NCBI GenBank assembly: GCA_022736495.1
Contig: DZCR01000098.1
Location: forward strand, 1 to 12,571
Origin: Desulfobacca acetoxidans
GTDB taxonomy: Bacteria > Desulfobacterota > Desulfobaccia > Desulfobaccales > 0-14-0-80-60-11
Length of the DNA: 12,571 nucleotides
Reading direction: 5' to 3'
Positions within the stretch are counted from its first letter, which is position 1; each line of letters opens with the position of its first letter. Positions 1 to 6,920 of this stretch are shown here, one piece after another. The notes beneath the pieces were generated by a model. It did no database searches. It saw only the letters and a list, made by a program, of their open reading frames with translations, and had not been told where the DNA came from. The position numbers were made by a program, and so were the translations under genes.

Positions 1-636
1 CCAGAGGTAAACCAGGGCTAAAACGAATCCCATAGCCCCCACCGTCACCACCCCGGATGAGCCTTCATAGCCGTGGCCAAGAGAGAAAATAAAGGCGGAT
101 AGTAAGGCCGCCCAAACCGGACCCACCTTGAGGCCCCGAAACCGCAGCAGCAGATACCCACGAAAAATGGTCTCTTCCGCCACGGCGACCACAATTACCA
201 AGATTGCAGCCAGAATTATCTCGGCGCCGCCCTTGGCAGCCAGGAAGGAGGGCAGCGGCGTGGCGGGAGCGGAGAACCCGGCAGTTTGTAAAAGATGGTC
301 CAGAATACCGGCCCCAAAGAACATGGGGATAAAAAGCCCCACGCCCAGGATTACGTCTTTCGAGCCATTCTTGAAATTCCAACCAAGTCGATCCCGGGGC
401 TCGCCGTTGCGCCAGATAAAAAAGAGAATCAGGCTGACCAGGGACAGATCCCGCAAAATGACCGCAAAGGCCGTGAATACGAACCCCAGCTTTCCAACCC
501 AAAATACGAACAGGGCAAGAACCATGGAAGGAACAATGAGAAATAAGAAAACCAAGACTTCCAAAAGCTGCTCCCGTGCAACCGGGTCTGGAGGTCTTAC
601 TGCAGTTGCATAGAGGTGGAGGTCTTCTTCTTGCAT
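1..636 (-). CDS. CPBP family intramembrane metalloprotease (C-terminal part outside window)
   Basis: The frame is open from an ATG at 636 down to base 1 (212 codons, no stop), so the C-terminus is missing. The start is supported by AAAGGA about 8 bases upstream, followed by an A-run. The protein has a charged N-terminus of about 25 residues. Hydrophobic segments follow at roughly 26-50, 52-74, 94-113 and 139-153. The CPBP (Abi/CAAX protease-like) signatures are visible: motif 1 EETIFRG, with the Glu pair at 154-155 and Arg159, and motif 2 FSLGH, with Phe184 and His188. Family members are membrane-embedded metal-dependent endopeptidases. Bacterial substrates are mostly unknown; some members act in bacteriocin immunity or protein maturation. 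The remaining conserved motifs would lie beyond the window. It is 176 bases downstream of the porin gene, so it may be transcribed separately. The family call is firm; the specific function is unknown. Confidence 0.88.
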   Translation of the reverse strand, partial: MQEEDLHLYATAVRPPDPVAREQLLEVLVFLFLIVPSMVLALFVFWVGKLGFVFTAFAVILRDLSLVSLILFFIWRNGEPRDRLGWNFKNGSKDVILGVGLFIPMFFGAGILDHLLQTAGFSAPATPLPSFLAAKGGAEIILAAILVIVVAVAEETIFRGYLLLRFRGLKVGPVWAALLSAFIFSLGHGYEGSSGVVTVGAMGFVLALVYLW

Positions 637-812
637 GTTTTTTTTCCTTTGGGGTGTGATGCGACTGCCGAGGTCGTTGTACTGAGATTTTCCTCTCCCG
701 GTATGCCCTTTAAAATAAGGATTGATTTACCTTGCGCAACGGACAGTTACGTCCTGCCCCCGAGGAAAGATGTACGGCATCATCTGGATTGCTGATAGAT
801 CCGCCACCTCGC

Positions 813-2120
813 CTAAAAATTCAGATTCAGGCGCAGGGTTCCGACCAGGGCATCAGGGTATTGCCCGCCCGGATTGATGATATACTGCAGATCCGCCATG
901 ATTGTCGCCCATCGCGTCATCTGAAATCTGTAGAACGTTTCCATGGCCAACTCGTATGAGTGCGGCAGCCCGGCCTGGGAACTCAGGTGAGCATACTGGG
1001 GAGTGAAACCCACGACGTCATTGGGGCGGGCGCTCAACAGACCCGTCCAGGTAACACCCCCGCCGAAGTGCTGGTTAATAGGATTGATGGTCCGTTGCGT
1101 GCGGCCGTATATCAAAAACGTCCGCACCCCGCGTCCGTTCCGGGTCTCGCCCGCAGGTTGCCAAAGGGTTTGATCAAGGATCGCATAATAGCCGTAGGTA
1201 CCGCGCTGCTGCAAACCATCGAGGCGGGGAAACGTCCCGGTATGCCCCCAGGCTCCCAGCTTCAGGTTGCCCCCGCCTTGAACGAGAGGCGCATGCTGCC
1301 ATTTTAGTCCCGTTTCTCCGATCAGAAACGAGCCGGACTCACTGAGCTGGACGTTTTGAGGGCTACCTACGAGGTTGCCAAACCCGACTGACTGGTTGGA
1401 ATAGTAAAATCCGAAACTGGCGTAAAAAGATGGGCTGGGGGTGTAAAAGAGATTGGCCGAAGGCATCGGGGCCGGAGTGGTGGGTAACACGAAAGCCGTG
1501 GGACTGACCTGCGAGGAACTGTTGAGAAATGACAACCCGTTGTCAACCACGCTAAACTCGGTGTTAGCGTCCACCTTGCCAATTTTGAGGCGCAGCCGGC
1601 CATCAAAGAGCTGCTGCTGATACCAGAGTTCAAAAAATTGCAGGTAAGGCACTGCATTCAGCTTGTCGAAAATCTGGAGATCGCCCACCAGAACCTGGGA
1701 AGGGTTTCGCCCGGCATGGTCTTCCAGGTCTACGTAGAACTTGCCCCCCTTCCAGTCAAGCAGTTTTTCGGTGTCAAGGGCAAGGCTCAAGTCAAACGTG
1801 GACGCGCCCACTAGCGTGGAGGTGCGAAGTCCGCCCCGGAAGTTCTTGAACCCCTGCAGCACCAGGCTGGCCTCAATGGTGACCCCGACTTGTCGTAGCC
1901 ACTGGCGTTCACCCCACCAATCCCCCGTGGCTTTGTCTGCAAATCCAGGGGCAGGCTGCTGAATTTGCGGCGATAAGTCCAGGCGGGGGGCATTTCCATC
2001 CTGCCGGTATGAGGGCTCCGCCCGCACCCCGGAGGCCATCATCAGCAAGGTGGTAAACGCCGTTATCACTGCTATTGAAAACCTCGCAGGTTGCCGCCGA
2101 ATCACCACGACTTTACTCAA
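813..2120 (-). CDS. OprB-family carbohydrate-selective porin
   Basis: A 435-residue outer-membrane beta-barrel protein. Residues 1-34 form a signal peptide: a basic n-region with IRRQ, a hydrophobic core around 16-29, and likely cleavage after GVRA. The mature part begins with a typical OprB entry segment (GDWWGERQWLRQVGV), followed by LDTEKLLDWKGGKFYVDLED, the ELWYQQQLFDGRLRLKIGK strand pair, alternating beta-strands, and a terminal strand ending in Phe (LRLNLNF), as expected for BAM-dependent insertion. OprB porins let sugars diffuse across the outer membrane; the substrate here cannot be read from sequence. The only in-frame start compatible with the signal peptide is a TTG at 2120 (GTG codons four and five codons later are alternatives). 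The strongest SD-like sequence lies unusually far upstream, with a hairpin in between. The gene is 78 bases downstream of the DoxX-like gene and probably co-transcribed with it. The family is confident; the exact start less so. Confidence 0.9.
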   Translation of the reverse strand: MSKVVVIRRQPARFSIAVITAFTTLLMMASGVRAEPSYRQDGNAPRLDLSPQIQQPAPGFADKATGDWWGERQWLRQVGVTIEASLVLQGFKNFRGGLRTSTLVGASTFDLSLALDTEKLLDWKGGKFYVDLEDHAGRNPSQVLVGDLQIFDKLNAVPYLQFFELWYQQQLFDGRLRLKIGKVDANTEFSVVDNGLSFLNSSSQVSPTAFVLPTTPAPMPSANLFYTPSPSFYASFGFYYSNQSVGFGNLVGSPQNVQLSESGSFLIGETGLKWQHAPLVQGGGNLKLGAWGHTGTFPRLDGLQQRGTYGYYAILDQTLWQPAGETRNGRGVRTFLIYGRTQRTINPINQHFGGGVTWTGLLSARPNDVVGFTPQYAHLSSQAGLPHSYELAMETFYRFQMTRWATIMADLQYIINPGGQYPDALVGTLRLNLNF

Positions 2121-2130
2121 TTTTTCGAGC

Positions 2131-2147
2131 CGTACCTTACAGGTACG
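2131..2147 (-). promoter_or_regulatory. Hairpin in the ribosome-binding region of the porin gene
   Basis: A perfect 6-bp inverted repeat, cgtacc / ggtacg, encloses a 5-base loop. It sits in the porin leader. A strong purine-rich SD-like GGGGAGG lies just 5' of it on the minus strand (about 2154-2160), and the TTG start is 10 bases 3' of it. Folding would shorten the distance between GGGGAGG and the TTG from about 33 to about 16 bases. The 3' arm also contains AAGG, which is the only other SD candidate. It may influence translation initiation; this is inference from position. Confidence 0.4.
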
Positions 2148-2198
2148 ATCTTGCCTCCCCTTGGTCTGGTGGACAGCTTGAGGAGAGCACTTTTTGGC

Positions 2199-3185
2199 CT
2201 ACGGGTTCGGTCGCGCCCGATTTTGAGGCCATGGTTTCCACATCCCGAAGGGCGGATAGATGACCATTAGATACAAGAAGATAAAACAATAGATGATGGC
2301 CGTGCCCCAAATGTCGCCCCGGTTGCCGGTGAAACCGCGACCGTAGGGGCCGCCCCAGCCTTCCGCCGTGGTCCAGAGGACGAAAGCATAGAAGATGCCG
2401 ATGGGCAGCAGGTAGTTTAGGCCCTTTTTGGTCAACAGGCTCACGGCAATCAGGGTCTCCACGCTGGCCACCATGACGCCGAAGGTAAGGGGGCCCACCA
2501 GATGAATGACGTCGATAAAAAATTGGATATAGCTCATAATCCAGGCAGGTTGGCCTTTCTGGGACTGAACCAGATTACCGACCCCATGTTCAAGGAAGTA
2601 AGGATGCCATTTCCAGAAGGCGTCAAAGGCCCACAGGAGGCCGAACAAAATCCGGCCCACGTCGTAATGACGGGCGGACACTTGCACATTGAATCTCTGC
2701 GGGGCGAAGCTCAGACGTTCCCAGGAGCGCGTCAGGATTATGAAGACAAAGGCCAGGGCATAAACAATGGCCGTACCCGGATCCGTAGAGCCTTGAACAT
2801 ATGGGCCTCCCAGGCCGCCTACGGTGGACCACATGAAGAGGTTGTAGCCCACTCCCACCCAGGCAAAAACCGGCAGCCAGAGGCCCGTGAGCAGAGACAG
2901 CGCCAATAACCCCTCAATCAAGATGGTGGCCAGCGCCACCCGTGGGGCGCCGATCGTCTGAATGGCGTGTATGACGGCCTGGGTATAGCGGGCCAGCCAT
3001 TCAGGCTGGCCGGCGATGCCGGCATGGAACGATTGTAAGAATATATGGTTGATGTAAGCGCTATTCGACTGAAACCACACATTGAGCAGCCAGATGCAGC
3101 CGAACAGGATGCGCAACAGGGCAAATGCCTCCTGCTGCGTGAGGGTTCCGACAACCTCGAAGCGGTGCGGATCAATGGCCTGCAT
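2199..3185 (-). CDS. Tandem DoxX/DoxD-like membrane protein (internally duplicated)
   Basis: A 328-residue polytopic membrane protein made of two homologous halves. Half 1 covers about 20-155 and half 2 about 174-312. Matching landmarks appear in the same order: RILFGCIWLLNVWF (25-38) and RILFGLLWAFDAFW (178-191); GQPEWLARY (59-67) and GQPAWIMSY (211-219); IEGLLALSLLTG and VETLIAVSLLTKKG; and the signature near GGLGGPY with TAIVYA and GWGGPYGRGF with TAIIYC. Each half has about four hydrophobic helices. This pattern fits the DoxX/DoxD superfamily (the DoxD subunit of thiosulfate:quinone oxidoreductase belongs here). The catalytic partner DoxA is not in the window, so an oxidoreductase role is not established. 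The ATG at 3185 has a G-rich SD about 9 bases upstream. An out-of-frame ATG at 3193 sits nearly on the G-run and is ignored. It starts 20 bases after DUF1614, which implies co-transcription. The superfamily call is likely; the function is unknown. Confidence 0.82.
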   Translation of the reverse strand: MQAIDPHRFEVVGTLTQQEAFALLRILFGCIWLLNVWFQSNSAYINHIFLQSFHAGIAGQPEWLARYTQAVIHAIQTIGAPRVALATILIEGLLALSLLTGLWLPVFAWVGVGYNLFMWSTVGGLGGPYVQGSTDPGTAIVYALAFVFIILTRSWERLSFAPQRFNVQVSARHYDVGRILFGLLWAFDAFWKWHPYFLEHGVGNLVQSQKGQPAWIMSYIQFFIDVIHLVGPLTFGVMVASVETLIAVSLLTKKGLNYLLPIGIFYAFVLWTTAEGWGGPYGRGFTGNRGDIWGTAIIYCFIFLYLMVIYPPFGMWKPWPQNRARPNP

Positions 3186-3205
3186 AAGTGCATGCCCCCC
3201 CTTTT

Positions 3206-3946
3206 TCAGGCCTGGTCCGGCTTGCGGCTCGGCTGGCCCGCAGCTTGGTTCTTACGGTGTGGGGTGGTGGTCATCATGCCGGCCAGCACGACCGCCAGGA
3301 TACCGGTGGTGAAAATCCCATCAAAGGTTCCGGCTCCGCCAATCGAAGCTACGGGAGCTCCGAGCCCTGGCAGCTTTCCCAGGTTGAGCAGGTCCGCGCC
3401 GATCAGCGTTCCCAGGGTTCCGGCACTATACGCCAGGGCGGGGGCATACTGCCGCGCAAGCACCAGGGCGACACCGGTGGCGACCACGGGAGACGTGAAG
3501 GTTGGCACCGCAATGCCCACTCCGGGCACCGGATAAGCCAGATGGTGGACAATGGCGGCGACGACTGTCGCCCCCAGCACCCCCTGCACGAATAGCCGGT
3601 TTTTGGCCATCAGATAGATGGAGAGGAGAGTGGGAATCACCGCTCCCCCCAGGTTTACGGCGACCACGGTCCGCGGCCAGGCGGTGACCACTGGGATCAC
3701 GTAAGGCACTCCAAAAAATGAAACTGCCCCTCCGGATTTAACCACTTCCGGGGGCAGTTGATACAAGGGGATGTTGACATAGCTGCCTAAAAGAGAAAGC
3801 AGCAGTAAGGTAAACACGTAGCGTCGGTCGATGCCGATCTTCTGATAAGCGTATTGCAACACCCCGACTTCAACCAGGATGAGCACTATAAGAAAAAGGA
3901 AAAAGAGAAATAATAAAAATGGGAAGGTGATGGGAAAATAATGCAT
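3206..3946 (-). CDS. DUF1614 domain-containing membrane protein
   Basis: A 246-residue, very hydrophobic protein. An uninterrupted helix covers residues about 6-30, and further hydrophobic segments lie at roughly 43-60, 92-113, 118-137, 150-170, 172-200 and 218-235. The tail is short, basic and hydrophilic. Conserved-looking glycine-rich loops include NLGGAVIPTLLSIYL, a His pair in AAIVHHLAYPVPG, LIGADLLNLGKL and IGGAGTFDGIFTTGI. I recognise these as the DUF1614 family, whose function is not known. The ATG at 3946 is preceded by GAGAGGG at a suitable distance. It lies 52 bases downstream of the M16 protease stop, with a GC-rich hairpin between, and 20 bases upstream of the DoxX-like gene. The tight spacing suggests DUF1614 and the tandem DoxX protein work in the same membrane. 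The family call is from memory of its motifs. Confidence 0.75.
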   Translation of the reverse strand: MHYFPITFPFLLFLFFLFLIVLILVEVGVLQYAYQKIGIDRRYVFTLLLLSLLGSYVNIPLYQLPPEVVKSGGAVSFFGVPYVIPVVTAWPRTVVAVNLGGAVIPTLLSIYLMAKNRLFVQGVLGATVVAAIVHHLAYPVPGVGIAVPTFTSPVVATGVALVLARQYAPALAYSAGTLGTLIGADLLNLGKLPGLGAPVASIGGAGTFDGIFTTGILAVVLAGMMTTTPHRKNQAAGQPSRKPDQA

Positions 3947-3967
3947 GTTCGACCCTCTCTGCTTGGC

Positions 3968-3990
3968 CCGGCTGGTGGGGCGCCAGCCGG
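3968..3990 (-). other. GC-rich intercistronic hairpin between the M16 and DUF1614 genes
   Basis: A perfect 8-bp inverted repeat CCGGCTGG / CCAGCCGG has a 7-base loop. It starts about 8 bases after the M16 stop codon and ends shortly before the DUF1614 ribosome-binding site. No T-run follows on either strand, so it is not a standard intrinsic terminator. Such a position suits an mRNA-stabilising or processing structure that sets different expression of the two genes; that role is inferred. Confidence 0.5.
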
Positions 3991-3998
3991 ACCTTGGG

Positions 3999-6704
3999 CT
4001 ATGGTGCTGTCGGCCCTTGAGTCACCTGCACCAGATCGGTGGGGCGCACCCATTTGGCAAACGCCGCCTTGACCTGTTCGGCGGTCATGGCCATATAGTG
4101 TTGGGCGGCAAGGGTGGGCTCATCCAGGGGCAGATCCAGGATCGAGCGGGAAAGCAGGCCCAGGGCTATGCTCGCCAGACTGGATTCGGTCAGGGGAATT
4201 TCTCTGAGGAGCATCGCTTTGGCCTGGTGCAGTTCATTGGCAGGTACGGGTTGGGTCTGCATTTCGGTTAAATTACGCACAACGATGGCTTGGGCTTTGG
4301 CGACATTGCCGGGGTTGCAGCCGTAGTCGATGGCGTAGACGGACCGGGTTTGGTTGGCCTCCACCGTTACGCCCACGTAATATACCAGGCCGGTTTCCTC
4401 CCGCAGTTGCTGATAAAGCCGGGTGGCATAAAAGCCGCCGCCCAGCACGTGGTTGCCCAGCACCAGGGCATAGTAGTCCGGGTTTGCGCGCGTCAGTCCC
4501 ACAGTTTCTGCCAGGGTGACCTTGTCCTGGACCCGGCTGGCGTCGGGTACGGCTACGGTAGACGGATTATTTGGCGGCACCGGCGGCAGGAGGGTATCCG
4601 GTTTAGGACCGGCTGCCTGCCAGGGGCCGAAATACTTGGCGATGGCCTTCTGGGCCTGCTCCGGGGTTACCTTGCCTATAACCACAATCGTCGTCTTATC
4701 CGGCCGGAAAACTTTCCCGAGGTAATCCCTGACATCTTTAAGCGTCAGAGCGGCGACCCCGGCGGGTGTAGGCTGGCGTAAGGTCGGATCGTTTGCGGGG
4801 TAAAGCGCCGTCTTGAGAGCCCGGCTCGCCAGATAATCGGGACTTTGGAGTTGGCCGGCAACGGCTGCGGCCACCTGGGCGCGGACAATCTGAAACGCCT
4901 CTTCAGGCAGCGCGGGATGCAGTTCGTTGTCCGCCAACAATTGCACGCCGCGCTCAAAATGCTCGGACAACACGTGGAGTTCAAACGAGGTCCCCGCGGA
5001 GGCTTGGGCGCCGAGGTCATCCAGGGCTTTTTGCAAGGCCAACCGGTCAAGCGTCGTGGTGCCGTAAGAAAAAAGCTGTTCCAACACCTGGTTTACGCCT
5101 TCCTGGCCATGGGGCACTTGGAGAGCCGGTTGATTTTTGATCTGGCCGTAAACACTGACCGTGTCGCTGACGGATTCGGGCTGCACGATCAATTTGATAC
5201 CGTTCGGCAAGGTGCTCACCATGGGATGAACGGTGGAAGGAGGAATGGCTAAGCGCTTCAGGGCACTACTGGCCCATTCCGGCAGGGTAACTTGTTTGGT
5301 CGGCTGCATCTGAAAGGATTCCGGACCGCCAAAGCCTTTGTGGATCACGGGTTTCCCGGAACCTTCGGGGGTGAGGATCCCTACCACCGCCTTATCAAGG
5401 TCCAGATATTGGCGCGCCACCCGGTCTACGTCCGCCAGGGTAACCTTGTTCATAGCCTTTACGTCATCTTCAGGTGATTGCCGCCCTTCCACTGCCAGCG
5501 CCTGGGACCAGGCCATGGCCAGCCCAGAAACCGAATTTTTTTGAAATTCCGCCTCGGCCTTCGCCTGTTTCTGGGCAGCCGCCACCAAGTCGGCAGGCAC
5601 CCCGTTTTTCACGGTTGCCGCTAACACCGCCTTGACTTCTTTAAGCAAGGCCTGGGCATCACCCCCCTTGGGAAAGGCGGCCACAGCGTAGCCCAGGCCC
5701 GCCTGCGGCAGCGTATCCAAAGCAAAGTCAGCGGCCAGGGCTTTGCCCGTGGCTGCCAGATCGTAAAGATTATAGCGTTGGCTGCCCAGGACGTCAGCCA
5801 GAACCTTGGAGGCCGCATAATCGGGACTGTCGTATCCGGGCAGGCGGAAAGCAACCATGACCATTCCCATGGGCTGGTCGGTTTTGAGACTGATGGTTTC
5901 AGGCGTCACCGACTCCAGCTTGATGGGCGCCCTGGGGGGTAGCTGTTTTTTGGGGATGCTACCGAAGCGTTCCTTGATCTCGGCCAGCGTCTTTTGGGGG
6001 TCTACGTCACCCACTACCACCAAAATAGCGTTGTTGGGGGCGTACCATGTATCGTAAAACTTTTTGAGCATGGCGCCGGTGGTCCGGTCGAAAGAGGCGT
6101 CGGTGCCCAAAGGACTGTGGGCATACGGCGTCCCCTTGAACATATCCGCCAGGAGTTTGGTATAAAATACAAACTCCGGGTCTGACAAATCGCGGCCCAC
6201 TTCCTGTTCGATGGCACCCCGCTCCTGGGTCCAGAGTTTTTCGCGGTCAAGCACCCCTCGCATACGAATGGCCTCGATGTGTAAAGCCAGCTTAAGATCA
6301 GCGGACGGCACGGTAAAAAAATACTGGGTGACCGCCTGCTGGGTATCGGCGTCGAACCTGCCCCCCATAGCCGCCGTGATCGCCGCCAACTGGTTCGCCG
6401 ACAGGCCCGGATTGCCGCGAAACATCATATGTTCCTGGGCGTGGGCGGTGCCTGGGAAACCTGGCGGGGCTTCCTTGGAGCCTACCAGATAGTTGACCAT
6501 CGTCGTGGCCACGGGAGCGATATGATTGGGCACAATCACCACGCGCAGACCGTTGTCCAAAGTGGCCCGCAAGACCTGCGGCTGAGGCTCTTTCTGGGTA
6601 CAGGCCAACGCGGCCGCCAGCACAAGGACGGCGGCCAATTTATAGGAGAGGCCTGCGCCCCATTGGCGCGCGGCCAGCCGAATCATTGTCCAAAAGGTCC
6701 TCAT
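3999..6704 (-). CDS. M16 family zinc metalloprotease (insulinase/PqqL-like, two tandem M16 units)
   Basis: A 901-residue protein with an N-terminal leader. The leader has a hydrophobic core at 21-34 and ends in AALAC, a lipobox-like site that would make Cys35 the lipidated residue, which implies a periplasm-facing lipoprotein. The N-terminal half carries the inverted zinc site HAQEH (His88, catalytic Glu91, His92). The third ligand is probably Glu168 in ERGAIEQEV, about 75 residues later, as the M16 family requires. The second half begins near residue 490 (STLPNGIKLIVQPE). It lacks HxxEH at the equivalent place (GVNQVLEQLFSYG), so it is the usual inactive half, and it ends with the conserved RLYQQLREETGLVYYV segment near 785-800. 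M16 proteases degrade peptides inside a clamshell chamber. The ATG at 6704 is preceded by GAGGAG about 10 bases upstream. It is the probable first gene of the operon with DUF1614, DoxX and OprB. The family is certain; the substrate is unknown. Confidence 0.93.
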   Translation of the reverse strand: MRTFWTMIRLAARQWGAGLSYKLAAVLVLAAALACTQKEPQPQVLRATLDNGLRVVIVPNHIAPVATTMVNYLVGSKEAPPGFPGTAHAQEHMMFRGNPGLSANQLAAITAAMGGRFDADTQQAVTQYFFTVPSADLKLALHIEAIRMRGVLDREKLWTQERGAIEQEVGRDLSDPEFVFYTKLLADMFKGTPYAHSPLGTDASFDRTTGAMLKKFYDTWYAPNNAILVVVGDVDPQKTLAEIKERFGSIPKKQLPPRAPIKLESVTPETISLKTDQPMGMVMVAFRLPGYDSPDYAASKVLADVLGSQRYNLYDLAATGKALAADFALDTLPQAGLGYAVAAFPKGGDAQALLKEVKAVLAATVKNGVPADLVAAAQKQAKAEAEFQKNSVSGLAMAWSQALAVEGRQSPEDDVKAMNKVTLADVDRVARQYLDLDKAVVGILTPEGSGKPVIHKGFGGPESFQMQPTKQVTLPEWASSALKRLAIPPSTVHPMVSTLPNGIKLIVQPESVSDTVSVYGQIKNQPALQVPHGQEGVNQVLEQLFSYGTTTLDRLALQKALDDLGAQASAGTSFELHVLSEHFERGVQLLADNELHPALPEEAFQIVRAQVAAAVAGQLQSPDYLASRALKTALYPANDPTLRQPTPAGVAALTLKDVRDYLGKVFRPDKTTIVVIGKVTPEQAQKAIAKYFGPWQAAGPKPDTLLPPVPPNNPSTVAVPDASRVQDKVTLAETVGLTRANPDYYALVLGNHVLGGGFYATRLYQQLREETGLVYYVGVTVEANQTRSVYAIDYGCNPGNVAKAQAIVVRNLTEMQTQPVPANELHQAKAMLLREIPLTESSLASIALGLLSRSILDLPLDEPTLAAQHYMAMTAEQVKAAFAKWVRPTDLVQVTQGPTAP

Positions 6705-6733
6705 GTCTGCCCTCTCCTCACTGGAGTAGCGGG

Positions 6734-6754
6734 ATTCTGCGCTATACTCAGAAT
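6734..6754 (-). other. Small hairpin in the M16 gene leader
   Basis: A perfect 6-bp inverted repeat ATTCTG / CAGAAT with a 9-base loop lies about 30 bases before the M16 start codon. It is between the candidate promoter and the GAGGAG ribosome-binding site. It has no T-run, so it is not a terminator. A role in leader-mRNA folding is possible but unproven. Confidence 0.25.
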
Positions 6755-6847
6755 GACAATCTAATCTCAGGCAGGTTTTGAAATGACTTACAGGTTTGCT
6801 TCAATATTTGCGATTTTCACCGCGTCATTTTTATCGATACACAACTC

Positions 6848-6876
6848 ACTATAGCGATCAAACCTCTCTTATTCAA
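6848..6876 (-). promoter_or_regulatory. Candidate sigma-70 promoter for the M16-DUF1614-DoxX-OprB unit
   Basis: On the minus strand, TTGAAT (6871-6876) is followed after exactly 17 bases by TATAGT (6848-6853). This matches 4 of 6 and 5 of 6 consensus bases. Transcription would start near 6841, giving a leader of about 137 bases before the M16 ATG. It lies downstream of the M20D stop codon, in the only sizeable gap before the cluster, so the location is sensible. It was found by eye only. Confidence 0.5.
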
Positions 6877-6920
6877 CCATACGGAGCGATTTTTCCGGGC
6901 TTGGACCTGGGAATCCTCTC

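Noticed and set aside
128..613. Plus-strand open frame opposite the CPBP protease
   Set aside because: It is very rich in Arg/Lys/Ser with no domain, and the minus strand carries both CPBP motifs.
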